A program made the position numbers and the translations under genes. From Candidatus Nitrosopumilus sp. (GTDB lineage: Archaea; Thermoproteota; Nitrososphaeria; Nitrososphaerales; Nitrosopumilaceae): DNA of 9,227 bases. The stretch covers positions 1-9,227 of the forward strand of contig JAEMQG010000066.1 in the NCBI GenBank assembly GCA_022758935.1. The letters run 5' to 3'. Positions 1-6,300 of the stretch are shown piece after piece. The stretch's first letter is position 1. The number at the start of each line of letters is the position of its first letter. Below the pieces are notes generated by a model. That model searched no databases. It worked only from the letters and a program-made list of their open reading frames with translations, and was not told the DNA's origin.

Positions 1-487
1 GTGATGATATTGAGTTCTTCAATGCAGAGATATCTTTGTCTGATATTGAACCACTGATTGGAGGAAAATCCAATACAGCCGTAGTCTCAACATCTTCTAC
101 AGGAATGATTACATCTATTGGAACGCCATTAATTTCACCCTTCAAATTAATCATAATTGAACCAGTTTTAGTTGGAATTACATGAGATAGGTAATTTCCA
201 GGTCTAGGATCAGAACCAATATCTAAAATTTTAGTTATTCCCCCAAATTTTGCAGTGGCCTCGAGACTCTTAAAGGCATTAATCACTCCAACTTTTACCC
301 CGGGATTATCACCTGCTTCACTAATTTCAAAAACAAAATCGTTTCTGTATCCAACAACTGGTGGTTCAATTCCCCATCCTACTTCAATTTCGTAAGGTTT
401 TACCTCAACTGTTGTATGAGCAAAAGCTTGTGAAACAAGCCCAATAGAAAACAATACCCCGATTAAACCCAAGGTTATAACTTTCAT
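1..487 (-). CDS. Secreted protein with predicted mature N-terminal His, N-terminal part only (YcnI-like in placement)
   Basis: The frame reads open from an ATG at 487 to the window edge (162 codons), so the C-terminus is missing. Residues 1-23 form a signal peptide ending AFA, which places His24 at the predicted mature N-terminus (HTTVEVKPYEIEVGWG). About 110 residues of beta-rich sequence follow, with a conserved-looking GWGIEPPVVGYRNDFVF block (37-53) that resembles an Ig-like fold. From about residue 140 the sequence turns into a Pro/Ser linker and then SDKDISALKNSISS, which looks like the start of a coiled coil; such proteins often end in a membrane anchor, but that part is not visible. 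It is divergent from the CopC-CopD gene with 103 bp between starts. The arrangement recalls bacterial ycnI beside ycnJ, where YcnI also binds copper through a mature N-terminal His. I see the His N-terminus; copper binding is inferred. The only other His in the visible part is H102, and no DxH motif is present. Confidence 0.85.
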   Translation of the reverse strand, partial: MKVITLGLIGVLFSIGLVSQAFAHTTVEVKPYEIEVGWGIEPPVVGYRNDFVFEISEAGDNPGVKVGVINAFKSLEATAKFGGITKILDIGSDPRPGNYLSHVIPTKTGSIMINLKGEINGVPIDVIIPVEDVETTAVLDFPPISGSISDKDISALKNSISS

Positions 488-504
488 AATTATCCTATTT
501 TTTG

Positions 505-514
505 ATATGTTATT
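505..514 (-). promoter_or_regulatory. Possible TATA box of the 487-1 gene
   Basis: On the minus strand AATAACATAT is centred about 22 bases before the ATG at 487. This fits an archaeal TATA element driving a leaderless transcript. The region is AT-rich, so this is a weak call. Confidence 0.25.
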
Positions 515-559
515 ACCTTTACGTCAATTGGTACAAACTTCGAAATTAGATGAAAACTG

Positions 560-568
560 TTTAAATTA
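560..568 (+). promoter_or_regulatory. Probable TATA box of the CopC-CopD gene
   Basis: TTTAAATTA lies 23-31 bases before the ATG at 591. Archaeal transcription usually starts about 25 bases after the box centre, so the mRNA would begin at or next to the start codon. No Shine-Dalgarno sequence precedes the ATG, consistent with a leaderless message. Confidence 0.5.
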
Positions 569-590
569 TCAAACATGACCTGAAAAGCAA

Positions 591-3365
591 ATGATGAAAT
601 TTCTAATTATTTTACTATTTATTTTATCAATGTCCATTCCATATGCTGCAGCTCATTCATTTATTGAAGAGACTAGTCCAAATTCAGCATCAAATGCACC
701 AGTAGGAACTACAAAAATTATTGTCCATTTTTCTGAATCAATTGAACTTGATTTTAGTTCTCTTCAGGTAATCGACAGTAAGGGAGAACAAATAGACAAT
801 AAAGATTCTAAATATTTTGATGGCGATGATTCTTTAATTGTCACCACACCACCATTGGATGATGGAGTATATACTGTAACTAGTAAAGTTCTCTCAAAAA
901 TTGATGGGCATCTTGTCTCTGCGGCATTTGTTTTTGGGGTTGGAGATGTAAAAGTTACAAACCAGCAATCGCCCCAAGGTGAACTTGTATTTTTACCAGA
1001 AGCAGCTGCAAGATTTCCAGGACTTGTTGGTCAAACTATTGTGTTAGGTGTTGTAATTGCCTCAATTCTAATTTGGGGAACTCAAAATAAACAATTAATC
1101 AGAAAGGAATTGGATAAATTGGAATCAGTCCATCACGGAAAATTTATGTCAATTACAGGAATTGGATTGATTTTAATTTTTGTATCTAATATTTTGATGT
1201 TAGCAGTACAAACTATAAGATTAGAAACTTCAGTTTTTAATGTAATTCAAACTAGTTTTGGAAATACCTGGATTATCAGAATGATAATTACAATTATTCT
1301 TTTAGGTCTATGGTTTGCAATGGATAGAAAAAAGAACTTGTCTGTAAAAAATAAAATCCCAATGCTTGCAGCTACACTTGGACTAATTGGGACTTCAAGT
1401 TTGATTGGACACGGTGCAGCAAGCGGAGAGATACCCGCATTTATTTTAGATTATATTCATAATTTGGTTGCGGGAATCTGGATTGGAGGCATAATTTACT
1501 TTGTTTTTACCTTATTACCCACACTTTCACAATTAGATGATCTAAAACGAGAGAAAATGACTCTTGTCTTAATTCCAAGATTTTCAATTGTGTTTATCGT
1601 TGCAGTTGGAATTGTAATAATTACTGGACCAACACTGATGTGGTTTTTGGAAAGTGATGTAGGTTTGATCATTGGATCTACCTATGGGAAATTAATTCTT
1701 GTAAAAATTACAATTGCATCCATCATGGTTGGATTAGGAGGATATTTCCAGATGAAAATTCAAAAAAGAGCGGAAAATGATCTTAAATCAGGCTCTATTG
1801 CAGTATACAAGAAACTAAAAAGATCATTGAAATTTGACGTAGTACTTGGAATTACTCTTTTAGGAGTTGTTGCGCTGCTTACTAATGGAACATTGCCTGC
1901 TGGAGAAATACAACAAGCTGATGCTCAAAAAATATTATATAATTTTCACACTAAAGAATTTACAGAAAATACAAAATTCGACATAGATATCACACCATTT
2001 TCTAGTGGTACAAACACAATTCTAGTCAAAGTTAGCGATCTTGAAAATAAACCATTGAATGATACAAATGAAATCAAAGTAAAGATCTCCAATCCACAGA
2101 GAAATATTTCTCCAATTGAAATTCCCATGAAAATCATAAAACAAGAAGAGGGTAATCCGATTGAATTTCAAGGAGATTTAACCTTCGGATTTTCAGGTCA
2201 GTGGCAAATAGAAATCGAAGTTCAAAGAACTCAAAATGCAAACGAATCAATTTTGATGAATTTACTAGTTAAACCAAGATTAACAGATCTTAAAACAGAA
2301 ATCATCGAATATGAATTACCTGAATCCTCAAAACCGCTCTATCCAATGTATGATGGAAAGAATTCAATTTGGATAAGTGATTTATCATCTCCGAGATTAT
2401 GGCAGTTTTCACTTGATACACAAAATTTTACCTCATATTCATTTTATGGATCAGCCACCGTGTTCCTTACACAGGATAACCAAGGAAAAATTTGGTTTGT
2501 TGATGGACAAGAAAATGAAATCGGGTATTTTGATCCAAGTAACAAGCAAATTACCACAAAAAGTTTACCAAAAATAGCACCAGTAATTGATGATAGCATA
2601 CCCACTTTTATTCAAGCAGATTTTGATGGAAATATTTGGATTGCAATTATAAACAAAGATGTAATTTTGAAATATCAACCAGATCTTGATTTGTTTGAAG
2701 AAATCCATTTGCCTGCAAGAGAATCAAAGCCCTTTGCCTTGACAATTGATAATGAAGGGAAAATTTGGTTCACTGAATCAGCTTCTGGAAAAATAGGATT
2801 TATTGATCCAGAAAGTAATAAAATTACAGAATTTTCACCTGAACAACCTCTTGCATCACCAGAGGCTTTAATTTTTGATAAGGAAGGAAATCTCTGGATT
2901 GCAGAACATACAGGTTTAGCCATTACTAAATTCAATCCAATTTTTCAAACATTTGAAAGAGTTTCAGTAGCAAATAAAGAGTCATTGCCATATGGAATGT
3001 CATTTGACAAATATGGAAATATTTGGATTGCTCAGCATTCCATAGACAGTATTGCTGCGTATGATCCATCCAACAACAATCAAATTGAAATTCCAATCCC
3101 AACTACAACATCATTTGTGCAATTTTTAACATCTGATGACAAAGATAATGTTTGGTTTGTTGAACAACAAGGAAACAAATTAGGAATGATAAAGATCACA
3201 GAAGTTCCAATGATTGCTTCTCAAATACAGTCAGGAGATAGTTTTAAACTAAAATATACTGAAATTGCATCACCTTTAATTGCAATGGGTATAATTGCAA
3301 CGTCGTTATTTTTTGTTAAAAGCATGCAAGATAAAAGAAGATTAAATGAGTTAGTCATGGCTTAG
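591..3365 (+). CDS. CopC-CopD copper-handling fusion with Ig-like domain and C-terminal seven-bladed beta-propeller
   Basis: This 924-residue membrane protein probably binds copper outside the cell and moves it or passes it on at the membrane. A signal peptide (1-21, ending AAA) leaves His22 as mature residue 1. Residues 22-118 form a CopC domain. D105-G106-H107 is the DxH pair that completes the CopC Cu(II) site with the N-terminal His; in mature numbering this is H1/D84/H86, close to known CopC proteins. Eight membrane helices follow (about 144-163, 186-208, 226-244, 256-273, 288-309, 328-352, 367-388, 415-433), with basic loops inside. CopD-like motifs include IGHGA (H274), H290 with GIWIGG, and PRFS at 329-332. 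Residues 448-563 look like the FixH/YtkA-type Ig domain often found behind CopD. Residues 572-870 hold seven propeller blades. A last helix (892-909) with a basic tail anchors the C-terminus. Two adjacent ATGs are possible starts. The stop overlaps the convergent znuB by 11 bp. Confidence 0.93.
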   Translation: MMKFLIILLFILSMSIPYAAAHSFIEETSPNSASNAPVGTTKIIVHFSESIELDFSSLQVIDSKGEQIDNKDSKYFDGDDSLIVTTPPLDDGVYTVTSKVLSKIDGHLVSAAFVFGVGDVKVTNQQSPQGELVFLPEAAARFPGLVGQTIVLGVVIASILIWGTQNKQLIRKELDKLESVHHGKFMSITGIGLILIFVSNILMLAVQTIRLETSVFNVIQTSFGNTWIIRMIITIILLGLWFAMDRKKNLSVKNKIPMLAATLGLIGTSSLIGHGAASGEIPAFILDYIHNLVAGIWIGGIIYFVFTLLPTLSQLDDLKREKMTLVLIPRFSIVFIVAVGIVIITGPTLMWFLESDVGLIIGSTYGKLILVKITIASIMVGLGGYFQMKIQKRAENDLKSGSIAVYKKLKRSLKFDVVLGITLLGVVALLTNGTLPAGEIQQADAQKILYNFHTKEFTENTKFDIDITPFSSGTNTILVKVSDLENKPLNDTNEIKVKISNPQRNISPIEIPMKIIKQEEGNPIEFQGDLTFGFSGQWQIEIEVQRTQNANESILMNLLVKPRLTDLKTEIIEYELPESSKPLYPMYDGKNSIWISDLSSPRLWQFSLDTQNFTSYSFYGSATVFLTQDNQGKIWFVDGQENEIGYFDPSNKQITTKSLPKIAPVIDDSIPTFIQADFDGNIWIAIINKDVILKYQPDLDLFEEIHLPARESKPFALTIDNEGKIWFTESASGKIGFIDPESNKITEFSPEQPLASPEALIFDKEGNLWIAEHTGLAITKFNPIFQTFERVSVANKESLPYGMSFDKYGNIWIAQHSIDSIAAYDPSNNNQIEIPIPTTTSFVQFLTSDDKDNVWFVEQQGNKLGMIKITEVPMIASQIQSGDSFKLKYTEIASPLIAMGIIATSLFFVKSMQDKRRLNELVMA
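2304..3200 (+). repeat. Seven protein-level repeats: Vgb/NHL-like beta-propeller
   Basis: Within the CopC-CopD fusion, a motif of the form D-x-x-G-x-I-W-F/I-x-E followed by K-I-G-x-x-D-P-x-S-N recurs seven times. The marker Trp residues are W594, W635, W683, W726, W769, W812 and W855, spaced 41, 48, 43, 43, 43 and 43 residues apart. This periodicity is that of virginiamycin-B-lyase-like or NHL-like propeller blades. After eight membrane helices the propeller should be outside the cell. Nothing visible supports lyase activity; a binding or scaffolding role is inferred. Confidence 0.85.
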
Positions 3366-4173
3366 ATAATAATCCAGCAGACTTTATTCCAATCGTACAT
3401 GCAAATATACCGATTGCAAATAACACAATTGTTCCTGCAGGAGTTATATTAAAAATATATGAAATTAAAATTCCCGCCACAACTGAAAATATAGAAAACC
3501 CCATTGAAATTATTGAAGTTTGTTTAAATCCCCTACCGTACATTATTGCAGTTACATTTGGAATTACAAAGAGTGCAGAAATTAGTAAAACACCAACTAA
3601 TTGAATTGAAGTTACAACAGTAATTCCTGCCATAAATACAATCAGGTAATTGATTTTTTCAACTGGAATGCCACTAATTTTGGCCTGCTCTTCATTGAAT
3701 GTAGAGTATAACAATTGACGGTATAGTAAGAGAATTACAATTAGAATAATTCCTGTTAAAGTTAAAATTAGAATTGTATCATTAATGCTGACAAGTAAAA
3801 TACTTCCAAAAAGAAAGCTGAAAATATTAATAGTAAAACCCCCAGATAGCCCAATAATTACAAGACCAACTGCTATTCCAGATGACAAGAGAACTGCTAT
3901 TGAAGCATCCCCAGATATGTTGAATTTATCCTTAATTCGCGTCATAATTAGCGCACTAACTATTGAAACTCCATATGCAGTCCAGAGTGGATAGACACCT
4001 GCCATCAAACCTAATGCAATTCCTCCAAAGGAAGAATGAGCAATGGCATCACCAAATAATGAATAACGTCTTAAGACTAAGAATAAACCTATTATCGAAC
4101 ATAAAATCGCAATTGCGATACCTGAAATTATTGCTCTTTGCATGAAACTGAAGGTAAAAATTTCAAACGCCAT
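3355..4173 (-). CDS. znuB: Zinc ABC transporter permease (ZnuB, ABC-3 family)
   Basis: This 272-residue polytopic protein is the membrane channel of a metal importer and works as a dimer with ZnuC, receiving metal from ZnuA. Family motifs are GDAIAHSSFGGIALG at 41-55, NEEQAKISGIP at 160-170 before a transmembrane segment, and VGVLLISALFVIPNVTA at 193-209. Hydrophobic segments fill nearly the whole length and the size is normal for the family. It is the last gene of the znuA-znuC-znuB operon, starting only 2 bases after the znuC stop without a visible Shine-Dalgarno sequence, so it is probably translated by coupling. Its last 11 bases overlap the end of the convergent CopC-CopD gene. The ABC-3 family carries Zn, Mn or Fe; the zinc call rests mainly on the ligands seen in the ZnuA partner. 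Confidence 0.92.
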   Translation of the reverse strand: MAFEIFTFSFMQRAIISGIAIAILCSIIGLFLVLRRYSLFGDAIAHSSFGGIALGLMAGVYPLWTAYGVSIVSALIMTRIKDKFNISGDASIAVLLSSGIAVGLVIIGLSGGFTINIFSFLFGSILLVSINDTILILTLTGIILIVILLLYRQLLYSTFNEEQAKISGIPVEKINYLIVFMAGITVVTSIQLVGVLLISALFVIPNVTAIMYGRGFKQTSIISMGFSIFSVVAGILISYIFNITPAGTIVLFAIGIFACTIGIKSAGLLSKP

Positions 4174-4175
4174 TT

Positions 4176-4892
4176 CTAATGATGATGCATGTGTTCTTGC
4201 ATGGAAGATTCTGAATATTGTTTCACTAGTTCAGGATTTTTAAAGAAATCATCAGACTCTCCATGAAAGAAAAGAGTTCTGTTAAGACAAGCTACATGAT
4301 TTGCTAATTGATTTACTGCATCCAAATCATGTGAAGACCAAATTATTGTAATATTCTGTTTTGAATTTAGTTCTGTAAGAATACTATAGAAAAGATCAAT
4401 ACTTTGTTGATCAATTCCTGTAACAGGTTCATCTAAAATCAAAATTTTTGGGTTATTAACCAATGCCTTTGCAATAAAGACTCTTTGTTGTTGACCGCCA
4501 GATAATTCACCAATTCTTCTTTTTCTTAATTCGTGTATCCAAAGCTGTTGTAGGATTTCGTCAATTTTACTTTCATCTGATTCTTTTCTTAGTCCCATTC
4601 GAACAACGTCGTTTACAGTCACAGGAAAATTTTTCTCAAAGATTGGTTTTTGTGGAACATAACCAATTTCCTTTAGGTAATTTTGAGATTTTTTAATGTC
4701 TTGTCCAAAAAATTTTATTGTTCCATGATATTTTTTTTGCAAACCTAACATACAAGAAAATAGAGTAGATTTGCCAGCACCATTAGGACCTATTATACCT
4801 AGAAAATCACCTTGGTTTACAGAAAAGCTGACATTCTCGAGGGCCTTAACTCCAGGATATTCCACTGTAAGATTTTCAATTTCAGCTATCAT
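4176..4892 (-). CDS. znuC: Zinc ABC transporter ATP-binding protein (ZnuC)
   Basis: This 238-residue cytoplasmic ATPase powers the importer. All nucleotide-binding motifs are intact: Walker A GPNGAGKST (35-43), Q-loop Q81 in YVPQK, signature LSGGQ (130-134), Walker B LILDEP (151-156, catalytic E155) and switch H188 in SSHDL. The start is fixed by an ATGA overlap with the znuA stop and by an AAAGGAGG Shine-Dalgarno sequence 10 bases upstream, inside the end of znuA. The C-terminus is EHMHHH, a short His-rich tail that could bind zinc or another transition metal; this is an inference and may only be a small lineage feature. The gene is followed after 2 bases by znuB. Confidence 0.94.
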   Translation of the reverse strand: MIAEIENLTVEYPGVKALENVSFSVNQGDFLGIIGPNGAGKSTLFSCMLGLQKKYHGTIKFFGQDIKKSQNYLKEIGYVPQKPIFEKNFPVTVNDVVRMGLRKESDESKIDEILQQLWIHELRKRRIGELSGGQQQRVFIAKALVNNPKILILDEPVTGIDQQSIDLFYSILTELNSKQNITIIWSSHDLDAVNQLANHVACLNRTLFFHGESDDFFKNPELVKQYSESSMQEHMHHH

Positions 4893-5824
4893 CTACACAA
4901 AGCCTCCTTTAGGTTGGATAGATTTTGTTTCATTCTATCCACATAAGTAAAATTTTTAGCTCCGATTTCTAACGGTGATAAGACAAGCACTTTACCACCT
5001 ATTTCATTTGTAATTATTTGAGATGTTTTCGGATCAATTCCTTCTTCAGTGAATATTATTTTTATGTCATTTTTCCTTGCTACATTAATTATTTTCTCAA
5101 GCGTTTTGGAAGTTGGTTCCGCTTCTGGATCATTTGAATTAATTATAGTGTGTTGTACTAACCCATATTCGTCTGCAAAATATGAAAATGCATTATGAGA
5201 TGCAATAAAATCACGATTACACTTGGATAACTCGTTTCTTATTTCGTTGTCTAATAACTCTAATTCGTTAATGTATGACTGTGCATTTTTTTGATAATAA
5301 TCTTGATTTGCTGGATCATTTTTAGATAAAGCAGTAGCAATGTTTTGAACTTGAATTTGCGCCATTTTTGGATTTAACCATATATGAGGATCAGAAATCA
5401 AAACTGCATTAGATTCAGATTCATTTATTTCTAGAGTTTTATTATTTTTAATTTTAATTCCTACACTTGTATCAATAATTTGAATTTTGGGATTGATAAT
5501 GTGAACATTATTCACCCATGATTCAAATCCAATTCCATTTATGAAAATCAAATCTGCCTGTTGCATATTTTGAATGTCATGAATTGTTGGTTCCCAATCA
5601 TGTGGTTCAACACCTTCTGGAACTAGAAGAATTAGGTCAATTTTTTCTTGTCCAATCTTTTTTGCAAATTCATAGAGTGGGTAAAAAGAAGAGATTGTAA
5701 TTAATTTTGAATTAGATTTTGAAATTGGTTGTTGTGAAATTTGGCCACTTTGATACACTACAAAAGAGCTAAGAGGAATCATAACACTGATTGCAATTAT
5801 TGCAAATTTGATTTGTCTATCCAC
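4889..5824 (-). CDS. znuA: Zinc ABC transporter substrate-binding protein (ZnuA, cluster A-I/SBP9)
   Basis: This 311-residue exported binding protein captures metal outside the cell and delivers it to ZnuB. It starts at GTG (5824). Residues 7-24 are a hydrophobic signal anchor with no lipobox Cys, so it is probably held by this segment rather than by lipid. The SBP9 ligand pattern is visible: H75 in EPHDWEPT, H147 in DPHIWLNP and H210 in ASHNAFSYFADEYG; E286 in SPLE is a candidate fourth ligand. A His at the third position is typical of zinc proteins, whereas manganese proteins carry Glu there. The loop between the first two sites (about 124-143) is short and has no His, unlike the His-rich loop of many ZnuA proteins. 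It is the first gene of the operon and is divergent from the NikR-like regulator. Confidence 0.92.
   Translation of the reverse strand: MDRQIKFAIIAISVMIPLSSFVVYQSGQISQQPISKSNSKLITISSFYPLYEFAKKIGQEKIDLILLVPEGVEPHDWEPTIHDIQNMQQADLIFINGIGFESWVNNVHIINPKIQIIDTSVGIKIKNNKTLEINESESNAVLISDPHIWLNPKMAQIQVQNIATALSKNDPANQDYYQKNAQSYINELELLDNEIRNELSKCNRDFIASHNAFSYFADEYGLVQHTIINSNDPEAEPTSKTLEKIINVARKNDIKIIFTEEGIDPKTSQIITNEIGGKVLVLSPLEIGAKNFTYVDRMKQNLSNLKEALCR
4903..4910 (-). promoter_or_regulatory. Strong Shine-Dalgarno sequence for znuC
   Basis: AAAGGAGG on the minus strand lies 10 bases before the znuC ATG, within the last codons of znuA. It supports internal initiation at 4892 and is the clearest ribosome binding site seen in the window; operon heads here lack one. 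Confidence 0.75.
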
Positions 5825-5853
5825 GAGTAAATTGGACCATAATTATTAATAAA

Positions 5854-5861
5854 GATATAAA
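5854..5861 (-). promoter_or_regulatory. Probable TATA box of the znuACB operon
   Basis: The minus strand reads TTTATATC, centred about 33 bases before the GTG at 5824. Transcription would start near 5833, giving a leader of about 9 bases. The adjoining palindrome at 5861-5875 covers the place where the BRE element would sit. Confidence 0.45.
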
Positions 5862-5875
5862 AAGTTAATAACTTT
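5861..5875. promoter_or_regulatory. Perfect palindrome, candidate operator between znuA and the NikR-like gene
   Basis: AAAGTTAATAACTTT has two perfect 7-base arms around one central base. It sits directly upstream of the znuA TATA box and about 11 bases upstream of the TATA box of the regulator, so a bound dimer could block both promoters. It is not the GTATGA-N16-TCATAC site of E. coli NikR. The protein that binds it is unknown; the adjacent NikR-like protein is the first candidate. The surroundings are AT-rich, which raises the chance of accidental symmetry. Confidence 0.45.
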
Positions 5876-5885
5876 GAATGCTAAA

Positions 5886-5893
5886 CTTATAAG
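5886..5893 (+). promoter_or_regulatory. Probable TATA box of the NikR-like gene
   Basis: CTTATAAG is centred about 25 bases before the ATG at 5915, the distance expected for a leaderless archaeal transcript. It is itself an 8-base palindrome. No Shine-Dalgarno sequence is present before the ATG. Confidence 0.5.
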
Positions 5894-5914
5894 ATAATTA
5901 ATAACAATTAGCCT

Positions 5915-6298
5915 ATGCCTATAGTTTCAATTTCACTGAATCAGGAAATTTTATCAGAATTGGACAGACTTCAAAAAACTATGGGGTTTTCAGGTAGGTC
6001 CGAAGCAATAAGGGCAGGAATTAGAACTTTTGTTTCAGAAGAGAAACAGAAGTTAAAATTGACAGGGAATATTCATGCCATACTTTTAGTGGTTCACAAT
6101 GATGAGTTTGATCATGTTGTATCTGGAATAAAACATAGTTTTGAAGATTTGATTACAACTCATCTACACAGTAAGATTGAAGGAGAGAAATGCATGGAGT
6201 TGTTTGTAATTGACGGTGATGCCGAAAAGGTATCAACTATTACAAGAGATTTTCAAATAAATAAAAACATGGATACCGTAAAATTAGTAACTTTGTAG
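5915..6298 (+). CDS. NikR-family metal-responsive transcriptional regulator with altered metal site
   Basis: This 127-residue protein has the NikR layout. An N-terminal ribbon-helix-helix DNA-binding domain (about 1-45) has the strand PIVSISL and the helix-turn GRSEAIRAGI. An ACT-like metal-binding and tetramerisation domain (about 52-127) follows. Aligned without gaps to E. coli NikR from memory, H74 matches nickel ligand H76, H85 matches H87 and C93 matches C95, but K87 stands where ligand H89 should be. An extra His (H83) is two residues before H85. The square-planar nickel site is therefore incomplete, and another metal or a changed response is likely. The gene is divergent from znuA with 90 bp between starts, so a role in controlling the zinc importer is a reasonable inference. 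Its stop lies 2 bases from the end of the convergent PEFG-CTERM gene. Confidence 0.88.
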   Translation: MPIVSISLNQEILSELDRLQKTMGFSGRSEAIRAGIRTFVSEEKQKLKLTGNIHAILLVVHNDEFDHVVSGIKHSFEDLITTHLHSKIEGEKCMELFVIDGDAEKVSTITRDFQINKNMDTVKLVTL

Positions 6299-6300
6299 AA

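Noticed and set aside
426..440. Hairpin GCTTGT-GAA-ACAAGC
   Set aside because: It lies inside the signal-peptide codons of the 487-1 gene, has no T-run in either direction and is short enough to arise by chance.
2675..2935. Open frame of 86 codons on the minus strand inside the CopC-CopD fusion
   Set aside because: It lies antisense to the propeller repeats, has no recognisable product or promoter, and mirrors the repeated codons of the plus-strand gene. Similar short frames at 1946-2137, 2377-2577, 3785-3994, 3963-4145, 8127-8333 and 9034-9222 are rejected for the same reason.
2304..3200. Virginiamycin B lyase activity for the propeller
   Set aside because: The blade pattern resembles Vgb, but this fold is shared by many binding proteins, the domain is fused to a membrane copper protein, and I could not identify the lyase catalytic residues with confidence.
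5915..6298. Plain assignment as nickel-responsive NikR controlling nickel uptake
   Set aside because: One canonical nickel ligand is Lys and the adjacent transporter is of zinc type; no nickel gene is in the window.
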